DNA of 64,000 nucleotides from Virgibacillus proomii (GTDB taxonomy: Bacteria > Bacillota > Bacilli > Bacillales > Amphibacillaceae), in assembly GCF_900162615.1 (NCBI RefSeq), contig NZ_FUFN01000010.1, positions 1,060,149-1,124,148 on the forward strand, given 5' to 3'. The notes beneath the pieces were generated by a model, which worked only from the letters and a program-made list of their open reading frames with translations, was not told the origin of the DNA and did not search any database. A program made the translations under genes and the position numbers. Positions within the stretch are counted from its first letter, which is position 1. Each line of letters opens with the position of its first letter. Positions 27,468 to 36,072 of this stretch are shown piece after piece.

Positions 27468-27837
27468 ATTTCAATCCACGTCACCTATGTAAGGTGCGAC
27501 CAATTTCTTATCCTCCTATTTCTCCCTTTCTGATAATTTCAATCCACGCACCTATGTAAGGTGCGACTTAGTATTGGCGTGGTTATACCGGATAAAATGA
27601 TAATTTCAATCCACGCACCTATGTAAGGTGCGACGCGAGATTAGTAGAATGCTAAGTGAAGATAATTCGGAGATTTCAATCCACGCACCTATGTAAGGTG
27701 CGACTTAAACTTATCCTTAGTCATTTCTTTATCCTTATATTTCAATCCACGCACCTATGTAAGGTGCGACCAAACCTCTCAAAGGGGGAACATCTATTGA
27801 GTTTCATTTCAATCCACGCACCTATGTAAGGTGCGAC
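27468..27837 (-). CRISPR. CRISPR array, six repeats and five spacers, type I-C-like repeat
   Basis: Repeats are 32 bp, starting ATTTCAATCCACG and ending AAGGTGCGAC, at 27536, 27603, 27673, 27739 and 27806. The sixth, at 27468-27500, has an inserted T (33 bp). Spacers are 35, 35, 38, 34 and 35 bp. Read on the minus strand the repeat has GTCGCACC at its 5' end and GTGGATTGAAAT at its 3' end, with a CGCACC/GGTGCG stem, matching type I-C repeats. That orientation puts the leader at the right; the variant repeat is at the opposite, older end. No cas gene lies in the window. Confidence 0.95.
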
Positions 27838-27960
27838 AGTGAATATAACCTAATTTTTTACAAAAACATGAGCGATTTGCCTCTTTTTATAACAAAAACT
27901 TCAAAAAAAGTGACTGTTTCCTTTATTTTATTCCATTATCGCGCATTATACAAACAAATA
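27838..27960 (-). promoter_or_regulatory. Probable CRISPR leader
   Basis: An A/T-rich stretch with A and T tracts, directly after the last perfect repeat and upstream of it in the inferred direction of transcription. It has no open frame. The role is inferred from position and composition. Confidence 0.5.
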
Positions 27961-28010
27961 TTGGTGCGAATCCCCTAGAGATTTTATGTGCACTTCAGAT
28001 TCGCACCAAA
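27961..28010. terminator. Long hairpin upstream of the CRISPR leader
   Basis: TTGGTGCGAATC pairs perfectly with GATTCGCACCAA across a 26-base loop. AT-rich sequence flanks it on both sides. It may isolate the leader from rightward genes. Confidence 0.45.
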
Positions 28011-28357
28011 ATAATATGTCTATTCATTTATGATCAAAATACATAAACGTAGACGGATTATCTTTTAACGCTTGTCTACGGAATTAGGGGAATATATATT
28101 AAAACTAAAAGACCTGTAATTTTACAATATACATGTTGTTAAAAAAGATTCAAGTTTTAAACCTGTAAATAATTTATATTATTTAGGACTTATGAGAAAA
28201 GCGCTTCTGAATTCCCAATTCGCTTCACTAACATTCAAAGAGAAAAACACCTTCTTACATGAAGTGTCTCTTTATTTCCTCAGAATTCTGTCCGTTTGTA
28301 TGTCGCTAACCGAACGCTTCAGCTTTAGTTCTTTACTATCTTTTTTCTAAGTACATT
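28011..28357. other. Intergenic region with a hairpin repeat
   Basis: No gene is seen. A stem-loop near 28237-28273 (CACCTTC/GAAGTG flanked by AAAGAGA/TCTCTTT) and its surroundings resemble the region around 52140-52210, suggesting a degenerate repeat family shared by the two sites. Confidence 0.35.
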
Positions 28358-28373
28358 TGGAGTATATTCTCCA
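28358..28373. promoter_or_regulatory. Perfect dyad TGGAGTATATTCTCCA, candidate RpiR operator
   Basis: TGGAG-TATATT-CTCCA is a perfect 16-bp palindrome 75 bases before the EIIA start. It is the only strong dyad in the operon upstream region, and the operon encodes an RpiR-type regulator, so it is a natural operator candidate. No binding evidence is available. Confidence 0.5.
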
Positions 28374-28447
28374 TAAAATAAATAAAGGTGAATATTTATA
28401 TACAAAATTTAATTTTTGTGATACGCTTACAGCAAGGAGGTGAAACG

Positions 28448-28756
28448 ATGGATATAAATGAAAGCGGTTTTAAAATCATTATGCACAGTGGTGATGCACG
28501 CTCTCATACGCTGGAAGCATTAAAAAATGCCCGAAAAGGAAATTTTGAAAAAGCCGAACAATTGTTAAAAGATGCTGATGATCAGCTGCTTGAAGCACAT
28601 AAAATTCAAACATCATTATTACATGAGGAAGCGAATGGAAGAAGCATGAAACTATCCATTATATTCGTTCACGCGCAGGATCACTTAATGACAGCAATGC
28701 TGGCAAAAGATTTAGCAACTGAAATTATTGCAATGCAGCAAGCTAAAACTCTATAG
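28448..28756 (+). CDS. PTS lactose/cellobiose-family EIIA component
   Basis: A 102-residue all-helical EIIA of the Lac family. It begins MDINESGFKIIMHSGDARSH and carries the VHAQDHLM segment (H75, H79) that includes the phosphorylated histidine in this family. AAGGAGGTGAAACG precedes the ATG at 28448; the upstream in-frame start at 28388 lacks a ribosome binding site. It is the first gene of a six-gene unit with EIIB, EIIC, HAD, DUF4127 and RpiR genes. It hands phosphate from HPr to EIIB. Confidence 0.9.
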   Translation: MDINESGFKIIMHSGDARSHTLEALKNARKGNFEKAEQLLKDADDQLLEAHKIQTSLLHEEANGRSMKLSIIFVHAQDHLMTAMLAKDLATEIIAMQQAKTL

Positions 28757-28822
28757 AGGCTTACAGTAAGTAAGATAGAAGTTTGTCTAAAACGAATAAA
28801 TACGAGAAAAGGAGTGTGTGTT

Positions 28823-29131
28823 ATGCGTGTATTAGTAGCATGCAGTGCAGGGATGTCCACGAGTTTATTTGTGCAAAAAATAAAGGATGCTGCAAAAACA
28901 GAAGGAGTAGATTTGCAAATAGGAGCTGTCTCCATTTCAGAAGCACGTTCGCTATTACAAAATAACCAGTATGATTTGCTATTGTTAGGTCCGCAAGTTG
29001 CCTTTATGAAAAATCAGATGGAAAAAGAATTAGGGAATTCGCTTCCGGTTCGTGTCATTAATAGTCAGGATTATGGTTTAATTCGTGCTGAAAATGTTTT
29101 AAAACAAATATTGGATATAGTAAACCGCTAG
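28823..29131 (+). CDS. PTS lactose/cellobiose-family EIIB component
   Basis: A 102-residue EIIB with the phosphocysteine C7 in a P-loop (VACSAGMSTSLFVQK), characteristic of the cellobiose/chitobiose branch. The ATG at 28823 is eight bases after AAGGAG. It is separated from EIIA by 66 bases and from EIIC by 33. Confidence 0.92.
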   Translation: MRVLVACSAGMSTSLFVQKIKDAAKTEGVDLQIGAVSISEARSLLQNNQYDLLLLGPQVAFMKNQMEKELGNSLPVRVINSQDYGLIRAENVLKQILDIVNR

Positions 29132-29164
29132 TATAGAAAAATAAAAGGCTAGGGGGAAATAAAA

Positions 29165-30481
29165 ATGAATCGAATAGCCAATAAAATTGCCCAATGGTTA
29201 ACGCCAATTGCTACAAGGTTTTCTACGCAGCGTCATTTAGGAGCTGTGCGTGATGGTTTTATTATTTTGATTCCACTTGTTATTGTAGCCTCATTTTTTG
29301 TATTGATTAATAATGTAATTTTGGATCCTAATAACGGTATTTTTGCTAATGTTGCAGATTTAAGTGCTTACCAGCAAATAGGAAATCAAGTTTACAATGG
29401 CACATTAGGACTGCTTTCAATCTTGATTGCTTTTACTGTAGCTTATAAACTGGCACGTTCTTACAATGAAGATGGCGTTATACCAGGAGTAATGGCAGTC
29501 GCTGTTTTAGTATCCATGTTTCCTAATATGGTTGAAGTTGTTCCCCTAAATCAAGAGAAAATAGTAGAGATAACGGGGGTATTTAGTCAAAGTGAAACAT
29601 CTGCTACTGGATTAATTTTTGCGATTATTTCAGCTTTAATTGGAACAGAAGTTTTTTTACGATTAAAGAGAATCAAAAAATTACAAATCAAAATGCCGGA
29701 AAGTGTTCCACCAGAAGTTGCTAGATCTTTTAATGCATTGATTCCAGCATTTTTCACGTTAACATTGTTTGCTTTAATGGTGTTTTTAACGAATGCGTTT
29801 TTTGATTTAGGTTTACAAGAAATAATAACCAAAGCGATACAAGCACCACTTGATGCTATCTATCAGGGATTACTCGGTATTAATGGAGTTATGTTTGTAC
29901 AAAACCTATTATGGGCTTTAGGAATTCATGGTACCTTTGTTCTTGGACCAATTACGGAACCAACGTTACTAGCTGCTATTCAGGAAAATATTGAAGCATT
30001 TCAGGCTGGTAGCATCATACCTAATATTGTAACCAAACCATTTATTGATAGTTTTGCGATGATGGGTGGTGGCGGAAATACAATTGGGTTATTAATTGCC
30101 ATATTTATTGCTTCAAAACGTGCAGAGTACCGTGGTGTTGCTAAACTTTCTGCTGCTCCAGGGTTATTTAATATTAATGAACCATTAATGTTTGGGCTGC
30201 CAGTTATTTTGAATCCAATCTTAGCGATACCTCTTATTCTTGTACCAATTGTGAATTTGAATATTGCCTATCTCGCGACATCTTTAGGATTAATTTCAAA
30301 AACGGTTGTTTTTATTCCTTGGACAACCCCGCCTGTATTATCCGCTTTCTTAGCGACAGCAGGTGATTTCCGTGCAGCAATTTTAGCTGCTCTATTAATT
30401 GCTCTATCGGTAGTTATTTATTTGCCATTTGTAATCGCAACGAATAGAGTAGCAGCTATTGAAAGGAAAAACAGAAGCTAA
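29165..30481 (+). CDS. PTS lactose/cellobiose-family EIIC permease
   Basis: A 438-residue membrane permease with about ten hydrophobic segments, translocating a sugar, typically a beta-linked disaccharide, as its phosphate. Family marks are HLGAVRDGFIILIPLVIVAS near the N-terminus, ALGIHGTFVLGPITEP in the middle, and FNINEPLMFGLPVILNPILA, the sugar-binding N-E-P motif. It has AGGGGGAAATAAAA before the ATG. Sugar specificity cannot be read; the accompanying genes are not a standard cellobiose or lactose set. Confidence 0.92.
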   Translation: MNRIANKIAQWLTPIATRFSTQRHLGAVRDGFIILIPLVIVASFFVLINNVILDPNNGIFANVADLSAYQQIGNQVYNGTLGLLSILIAFTVAYKLARSYNEDGVIPGVMAVAVLVSMFPNMVEVVPLNQEKIVEITGVFSQSETSATGLIFAIISALIGTEVFLRLKRIKKLQIKMPESVPPEVARSFNALIPAFFTLTLFALMVFLTNAFFDLGLQEIITKAIQAPLDAIYQGLLGINGVMFVQNLLWALGIHGTFVLGPITEPTLLAAIQENIEAFQAGSIIPNIVTKPFIDSFAMMGGGGNTIGLLIAIFIASKRAEYRGVAKLSAAPGLFNINEPLMFGLPVILNPILAIPLILVPIVNLNIAYLATSLGLISKTVVFIPWTTPPVLSAFLATAGDFRAAILAALLIALSVVIYLPFVIATNRVAAIERKNRS

Positions 30482-30508
30482 AGAGAGCTCTTCAACAGGA
30501 GGATATGC

Positions 30509-31303
30509 ATGACGAAAGTATTAATCTGTGATTTAGATGGAACATTACTTGATAAAAACAATGAAATATCATTAGAAAATACGAGGAAAATTCAGTCATT
30601 TTCAAACTCAGGTGGTACATTTATTATTGCTACAGGACGATTAGATCATGATATTGTGTATGTTGAGAAGCAGCTAGGAATTCAAGGTGCTTTTCGAATT
30701 AGCCAAAATGGTGCCGTGATAACGAATAAGGATGGAAAAGTAGTTTTTAAACAGGAGATTGATTCTTATGCGGCTAAAGGAATCATGAAAATATTAGATA
30801 AAAGAAAAGAACGAGTTGAAGTAAATGACGCTATACGGCGTTACTTTCCTTCACCACGCCCTATGGGAGGAGTCGCTGAATTTGTTGATTCGTCAGTTAT
30901 TGATCCACAACTAAACAAAAAAGTTGGGAATAGTGTGATTCCAACCATCTTCCTTATATTCGGTGAAAAATCAGGTTTCAAAGAGATAAAAGCTGCCATC
31001 CATAAAAAATATGAAGACATCGTTAATTGTGTAGAAACCAGTGACTCTTCCTTAGAAATTATGCCTAAAAATATCTCAAAGGGTGTAGCTGTCCGCCAAA
31101 TTATGAAAGAACTGAATAGAACAACACAAGATGTGTATGTTATCGGTGATTCTGAAAATGATATATCCATGTTTGAAGCAGCAGGATATTCATTTGCTAT
31201 TGACAATGCTTCAGATCAAGTAAAGCAAAAAGCGGATGAGATTCAAAAAACAGTAGCTGACTGTATTGAAGTGATTATGAATACATCTCCGAAAGTCAGG
31301 TGA
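30509..31303 (+). CDS. HAD-superfamily sugar-phosphate phosphatase (Cof type)
   Basis: A 264-residue HAD hydrolase. Motif I is ICDLDGTLLD (nucleophile D8, acid D10), motif II is IATGR, and motif IV is VIGDSENDISMFEAAG. The insert between them (about residues 85-185) is the C2b cap of Cof-type phosphatases, which act on small phosphorylated molecules. It sits between the EIIC and DUF4127 genes, so a phosphosugar from the PTS is the likely substrate. This is an inference from position. Confidence 0.85.
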   Translation: MTKVLICDLDGTLLDKNNEISLENTRKIQSFSNSGGTFIIATGRLDHDIVYVEKQLGIQGAFRISQNGAVITNKDGKVVFKQEIDSYAAKGIMKILDKRKERVEVNDAIRRYFPSPRPMGGVAEFVDSSVIDPQLNKKVGNSVIPTIFLIFGEKSGFKEIKAAIHKKYEDIVNCVETSDSSLEIMPKNISKGVAVRQIMKELNRTTQDVYVIGDSENDISMFEAAGYSFAIDNASDQVKQKADEIQKTVADCIEVIMNTSPKVR

Positions 31304-31307
31304 AAAC

Positions 31308-32834
31308 ATGAAAAAGATAATCTATATCCCGTTAGATGAGCGACCATGTAATTATGTATATCCGAAATATATGGAGGAAACAAGAAAAGACATCCAACTG
31401 ATTGTTCCACCAAGTGAAATACTAGGCAAGAAAAAAGAAAAGGCAAATGTCGAGCAATTATGGAAGTTTATCAATGATCATGCTCCTGATGCGGATGGTC
31501 TGGTGGTTTCTGTTGAAATGATGCTATACGGCGGTCTTTTACCTTCTAGATTACATCAATTACGTGAATCAGAAGGAAAAGAGCGATTGAAAATGTTTCA
31601 AATACTAAGAGAAGCGTATCCGCATTTACTGATATTTGCATCAAATCTAATTATGCGAACTCCGAAATTTAATAGTGCTGATGAAGAACCGGATTATTAT
31701 GCTGCGTATGGAGAAGTAATATTTAAAAGAGCTTATTTACTAGATAAAGACAAACGTACAGGATTAAATGAAAAGGAAAAGAGTCAATTACAAAAAATAA
31801 ATACTAAAATTCCAGAAATGTTTATTGAAGATTATGAAAGAAGACGTAATTTCAATGTTACGATGAACATGCATATCCTCGACTTAGTTGTTAAAGATGT
31901 AATAAACTTTCTTGTTATTCCGCAAGATGATGCTGCAGTATATGGATATACTGCAAAAGATCAGGCAGTTGTTTATCGTTACATCGAACAAAAAAGATTA
32001 CAAAACAAAGTAATGGTCTATCCAGGAGCAGATGAGGTTGGATCCACATTAGTTGCCCGGATGCTGAATCATTTGCTCAATAGGAAACCGCGGGTATACT
32101 CTTTTTTTAGCTCGACACTAGGTCCCTATATTGTACCACTTTATGAAGACAGACCATTTGCTGAAAGTGTCAAAGCACATTTGCTTGCTTCTGGCTGCAA
32201 AGTGTCTTTGCAACCGGAGGAGGCAGATTTTATATTAGCAATTAATACGCCAGGCAAAGTAATGCAAGAAGCATTTAATCAAGATGAAAAAGATGTCACA
32301 TACAGTAGCTATCGCCAGCTTCACTTTTTTACGGAACGTATCCAAGACTATTTGGATATGGGAAAGCCTGTAGTGCTTGCGGACAGTGCCTTTGCAAATG
32401 GAGGAGATATAGAATTGCTCCATTATCTGGATGACTATCAGGTTCTAGATAAAATAATATCCTATAAAGGTTGGAACACAAATGGTAATACGTTAGGGAC
32501 ATCAATTGCTGCAGGCAGCTTTGCGTTTGACAAGCAGGATTGCTTGACAATAAAAAAGAATCTCATATACCATATTCTTGAAGATGGTTTATATCAGGCC
32601 ATTGTTCGAAAAGAGGTTACAGAAACCGTTCTTCCTGGAATCGGTGCAGACTATTTCCAATTGAATCATCAAGATGATAAAGTTGCTAGTGAAATTGAGA
32701 AGAGGATTGTAACCTATTATCAGCAAATGGTGAAATATAGCTTTTCAGAATTCGAATTATCACAGGTTAGTATACATTTACCGTGGAGAAGAATGTTTGA
32801 AATTGGTCTTGATTTAAAAATAAAGAATAAATAG
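31308..32834 (+). CDS. DUF4127 family protein of unknown function
   Basis: A 508-residue soluble protein recognised from its opening IYIPLDERPCNYVYPKYM as DUF4127; no function is established to my knowledge. Conserved-looking blocks rich in acidic and polar residues suggest an enzyme: VVSVEMMLYGGLLPSR (about residue 65), FASNLIMRTPKFNSADEEP (about 107), VIPQDDAAVYGYTAKDQ (about 205), VYPGADEVGSTLVARM (about 240), VVLADSAFANGGD (about 350) and YKGWNTNGNTLGTSIAAG (about 385). There is no signal peptide or membrane segment. It starts four bases after the HAD stop, so translation is probably coupled. With a PTS but no phospho-glycosidase in the unit, it is the best candidate for the enzyme that processes the imported phosphosugar. 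Confidence 0.8.
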   Translation: MKKIIYIPLDERPCNYVYPKYMEETRKDIQLIVPPSEILGKKKEKANVEQLWKFINDHAPDADGLVVSVEMMLYGGLLPSRLHQLRESEGKERLKMFQILREAYPHLLIFASNLIMRTPKFNSADEEPDYYAAYGEVIFKRAYLLDKDKRTGLNEKEKSQLQKINTKIPEMFIEDYERRRNFNVTMNMHILDLVVKDVINFLVIPQDDAAVYGYTAKDQAVVYRYIEQKRLQNKVMVYPGADEVGSTLVARMLNHLLNRKPRVYSFFSSTLGPYIVPLYEDRPFAESVKAHLLASGCKVSLQPEEADFILAINTPGKVMQEAFNQDEKDVTYSSYRQLHFFTERIQDYLDMGKPVVLADSAFANGGDIELLHYLDDYQVLDKIISYKGWNTNGNTLGTSIAAGSFAFDKQDCLTIKKNLIYHILEDGLYQAIVRKEVTETVLPGIGADYFQLNHQDDKVASEIEKRIVTYYQQMVKYSFSEFELSQVSIHLPWRRMFEIGLDLKIKNK

Positions 32835-32863
32835 TTATCCCTGGCGTAAGGAGAGTTTAATCA

Positions 32864-33673
32864 ATGAATATCATGGATTTTTTAGCAAGAGTGAAGAGCA
32901 TTTATCCATCCTTAACAAAGAGTGAAAAAAAGGTAGCTTCGTTTGTTTCCGAGAACTACCAGCGCATTGCTTTTTTGTCTTTAACCGAGTTTGCTGATGA
33001 ATTTGGTGTCGGGGAAGCTACTGTTATTCGCTTTTTAAAAAAGGTGGGCTTTTCTGGATATCATGAATTTAAGACTACTATGGCAAAGCAATTACTAGAC
33101 GCAAAAGAGGTAAAAACAAATACTGAATTTGAAAAAACGTATCATGATATCGTTAAAATGCTTGATGAAACAAGGTTGTTAACGAATGCAGAAAAAATAA
33201 AACAATCAGCTAATTTGATAAAGAACAGCAAAGCAATCTATTTGTTTGGGATCGGCTTTTCAGCTTTGGCTGCACAGGGAGCACAGATTAGACTTATGCG
33301 CCTTGGATATAAAGCGTACTTTTTTTCAGAACAGCATACAAGAGTAGTATCATCTCATTTAATCGAATCTGATGACTTATCGATAGCATTTAGTGTAACA
33401 GGTGATACACGAGAGACGTTACAATGGTTAAGTAAGGTGAAGGAAAATGGGGCAAAAACGATCGCTATTACAAACCATTCACGTTCGCCTATTACCAAAA
33501 TCGCTGAATTGATATTATTTACTGCAGGAAAAGAAGTAGCACAAGAAGGTAGTACATTAATTACGGAAATGTCGCAGCTTTTTGTCGTTGAACAGATTTG
33601 TCATTACCTGCATGAAATTGATGATGCTAGAATTGCATTGGCAAAGAAACAAATTTCTGAGTCCATTGATTAA
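32864..33673 (+). CDS. RpiR/MurR-family transcriptional regulator
   Basis: A 269-residue regulator. Residues 1-77 are the RpiR helix-turn-helix (YPSLTKSEKKVASFVSENYQ, then FGVGEATVIRFLKKVGFSGY). Residues about 115-255 form a SIS sugar-phosphate-binding domain (IYLFGIGFSALAAQG, SDDLSIAFSVTGDTRETLQW). It is the last gene of the PTS/HAD/DUF4127 unit and is likely to respond to a phosphosugar and bind near the start of the operon. It is intact, unlike the RpiR remnant at 2.3 kb. Confidence 0.9.
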   Translation: MNIMDFLARVKSIYPSLTKSEKKVASFVSENYQRIAFLSLTEFADEFGVGEATVIRFLKKVGFSGYHEFKTTMAKQLLDAKEVKTNTEFEKTYHDIVKMLDETRLLTNAEKIKQSANLIKNSKAIYLFGIGFSALAAQGAQIRLMRLGYKAYFFSEQHTRVVSSHLIESDDLSIAFSVTGDTRETLQWLSKVKENGAKTIAITNHSRSPITKIAELILFTAGKEVAQEGSTLITEMSQLFVVEQICHYLHEIDDARIALAKKQISESID

Positions 33674-33774
33674 CGAAGACAAGTCAATTTTAGATAAACA
33701 ATCTGGTTAAAGTCAATGTATAAAATTTATTCGCCTGTATCAAAGTAGAAAAAATCTGAGGTAAGCGGGTGTTG

Positions 33775-33965
33775 CTATGCGGAACAGGCGAATTTTTCAT
33801 GTTCTCTACAACCCCTTCAAGAGGGGAATCTTACCGCACCTTACATTCCGGGTGACAGGACAAGGAAAACTGCGTCAGCGACACATCGCGATTTTTCAAG
33901 GATGGGAAGTAAGGGGGAGGAAAAATCCTACTAAAACATGGTTATTAGAATATCCGGCTATTTCC
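33775..33965 (+). repeat. Repeat family C, copy 1
   Basis: The segment around 33848-33905 reads GGGTGACAGGACAAGGAAAA, then CTGCGTCAGCGACACATCGC followed by GATTTTTCAAGGA. Related sequence occurs near 48366, 50260 and 56452. The left part contains ACCGCACCTTACATTCC, an inverted match to the start of the repeat A module. An open frame across it (33777-34103) resembles no protein family. Confidence 0.6.
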
Positions 33966-34118
33966 TCCGTTAAAACGAAGAATGGTATACTGGTAGTAAT
34001 ATATACTGCTAAAATCCGCAATGTTTTTTTCTTCCCTCCGCAGTTTATATTTATACTTGTTTTTGTGATGAATTTATTTTATTTATACTTGCTTATTCGT
34101 TAAAATAGATATATAAGA

Positions 34119-34527
34119 GCGCGTTTAAAAAAAGGATAAAAAGGGCTAAGATCAGCTCAGATCGCAGCATTTGCTAACGCCGATACTAGTATTCCTATCT
34201 AGGCGAAGTTTCGATTACGCGATTGTACAGGACGTACTGATTTCTAGTTACCCACAGGATGTGGGCGCTTTTAGTAGAAGATCCTTTTAATAGATACATA
34301 AGTGCTAGTGCAGCTTTCTTGAGATTATTTCCAAGGGACAGAGAAACAAGCTAATAAAGAAAACGTAGCTAGCGGCAAGCAGGGCGTAGACGATAGCCTT
34401 GTTGCACGTATACGTAAAACTTAAAAATTTTTACTGCATGGAATGAACTTAGAGCGCAAAATTTTATACGTTCGAACGGGCGAAGAAATTTGATGTTTTT
34501 AGTGTACTTTTGGAACACCTCTATAAG
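34119..34527 (+). repeat. Repeat family B, forward copy
   Basis: About 410 bp with blocks that match, in reverse complement, 59452-59810. Shared blocks include GCGCGTTTAAAAA..GGATAA at the left, AATAAAGAAAACGTAGCTAG, GACGATAGCCTTGTTGCA, and GAACTTAGAGCGCAAAATTT. Middle sections differ by indels. No open frame is conserved between the two copies. Confidence 0.75.
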
Positions 34528-34811
34528 AGAATGTTCGAGGGGTAAGGCAAAAGTACAAAGCCAATATGGTAAATTTCAACGTTGAGTTAGGTTATTAAGT
34601 CCAACGTATATGTACAACTAGGACATTTCTTGTCAAAAGCTTGGGAGACAGCTAAGTTTTTATTGATCAAGAAACGCTATTCGTTTTTTATATGATGGAT
34701 ATCTTTTATGGAAGTAGCTTCGTCGTGTACTTCAACGCCTTAGCAAACCCGAACGCTTCCCCTTTTGTTCTTGACTTATTTCCTTGAAGTATGTCCCCTA
34801 TCATCCTTTTT
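34528..34811. other. Unassigned intergenic DNA
   Basis: AT-rich sequence between repeat families B and A with no supported gene, hairpin or promoter. Confidence 0.3.
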
Positions 34812-35058
34812 TGTACTATAGGAAATATAAAATTTAGGGTTTATCCCGCATGTAAGGTGCCGTAAGATTCCCACTTCAAGAGCCTTTAGTTAATACAAAG
34901 GGTCAAAGTGGGAGAAAACGGCACCTAAATGCCCGATTGGTTCCACTAACATTCAGTAGGAGAGGGAAGAAAACTCCTACTGAATGAAAGTTTCACTTTA
35001 TAGTATAAGAAAAACTACAGCTTTCGCTAAAGATTTGGCGACAAGCCAAGTTTTTCTA
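34812..35058 (+). repeat. Intergenic repeat family A, long copy 6
   Basis: Long form with an internal deletion: the second hairpin of the module (GGGCCTTTAGG arm) is missing, so GCCCGATTGGTTCC joins ACTAACATTCAGTAGGAG directly. Flanking halves and the end hairpin (ATTTGGCGACAAGCCAAGT) are intact. It ends 36 bases before the aldo/keto reductase start and covers most of its upstream region. Confidence 0.85.
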
Positions 35059-35094
35059 AAACAAGCATATAAGTAATGATGGAGGAATAGCGAT

Positions 35095-35922
35095 ATGATA
35101 GCTCACTTACAAGATACAGTAACACTTAATAATGGAGTTGAAATGCCAGGATTTGGGCTTGGTGTGTACAAAGTAGAAGATGGAAGTACTGTGAAAACAG
35201 CTGTTCAAGCAGCGCTGGAAACTGGCTATCGCTTGATTGATACCGCTTCTTTTTATGACAATGAAATAGGTGTTGGCGAAGCGATTCGAGCATCAAGAAT
35301 AGCTCGCGATGAGTTATTCATTACAACGAAGATTTGGAATGATCAGCAGGGTTATGAGAATACGTTCAAAGCATTTGAGCTTAGTTTGGAAAAGCTAGGT
35401 TTAGATTACTTAGATTTATATTTGATTCACTGGCCTGTAAAAGGTATGTATAAAGCAACTTGGCAGGCTATGGAGGAGCTATACCAAGCTGGCAAGGTTC
35501 GAGCAATAGGTGTTAGTAATTTTCACCAACACCATTTAGAAAATTTGCTGGAGGATAGTAAAATTATACCTGCTGTGAATCAAGTAGAATATCATCCGCA
35601 TCTTACTCAAGTACCTTTACATGAGTTTTGTAATTCTCATCACATTCAACTGGAAGCATGGTCACCGTTAAAACGAGGTCAGCTGATTCATGATCCTCTC
35701 TTAGAAAGCATTGGCGAAAAATATGGGAAAACCGCCGCACAAGTAATTTTGCGATGGGATATACAAAAAGAGGTTATAACCATACCTAAGTCCATTAAGC
35801 CGAAACGAATCCATGAAAATGCTGACGTATTTGATTTTTCACTAACGGAAGAAGAAATGGAACAGATTAATAATTTAAATTTGAATGATCGTAGTGGCAC
35901 AAATCCAGACAGCTTTGATTAA
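35095..35922 (+). CDS. Aldo/keto reductase
   Basis: A 275-residue NADPH-dependent (beta/alpha)8 reductase of the YvgN/AKR5 group. The catalytic tetrad is D49 and Y54 (LIDTASFYDNE), K79 (ITTKIWN) and H112 (YLIHWP). Cofactor-binding residues are in AWSPLKRGQL and VITIPKSIKPKRIHEN. Bacillus members reduce methylglyoxal and other aldehydes; the substrate here is unknown. It is a single gene between repeats. GATGGAGGAATAGCGAT precedes the ATG. Confidence 0.92.
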   Translation: MIAHLQDTVTLNNGVEMPGFGLGVYKVEDGSTVKTAVQAALETGYRLIDTASFYDNEIGVGEAIRASRIARDELFITTKIWNDQQGYENTFKAFELSLEKLGLDYLDLYLIHWPVKGMYKATWQAMEELYQAGKVRAIGVSNFHQHHLENLLEDSKIIPAVNQVEYHPHLTQVPLHEFCNSHHIQLEAWSPLKRGQLIHDPLLESIGEKYGKTAAQVILRWDIQKEVITIPKSIKPKRIHENADVFDFSLTEEEMEQINNLNLNDRSGTNPDSFD

Positions 35923-35980
35923 GCTACTTTAAAACCTATCATCAAAACTTCTATTCCGGTGCAGGGATGGAAGTTTTTCT

Positions 35981-36072
35981 TGCGCTATAGGAAAGTATAA
36001 AACTTTAGGCTTTATCGTATAAGAAAAACGATAGCTTTTGTTAAAGACTTGGCACAAGCCAAGTTTTTTCTA
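35981..36072 (+). repeat. Intergenic repeat family A, short copy 7
   Basis: Short form: GCTATAGGAAAGTATAAAAC, AGGCTTTATCGTATAAG with no module, and an intact end hairpin ACTTGGCACAAGCCAAGT plus T-run. It follows the aldo/keto reductase and could terminate its transcript. Confidence 0.85.

Noticed and set aside
28415..28436. GTGATACGCTTACA as a cre site for the PTS/DUF4127 operon
   Set aside because: Only the right half matches the CcpA consensus; the left half has several mismatches.
33777..34103. 108-residue open frame on the plus strand
   Set aside because: It lies across repeat family C sequence, has no ribosome binding site and no family motif, and the frame is not kept in other copies of the repeat.
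11061..36072. Repeat A copies as additional CRISPR arrays
   Set aside because: They share the word ATGTAAGGTGC with the true array but occur singly, without regular spacers.
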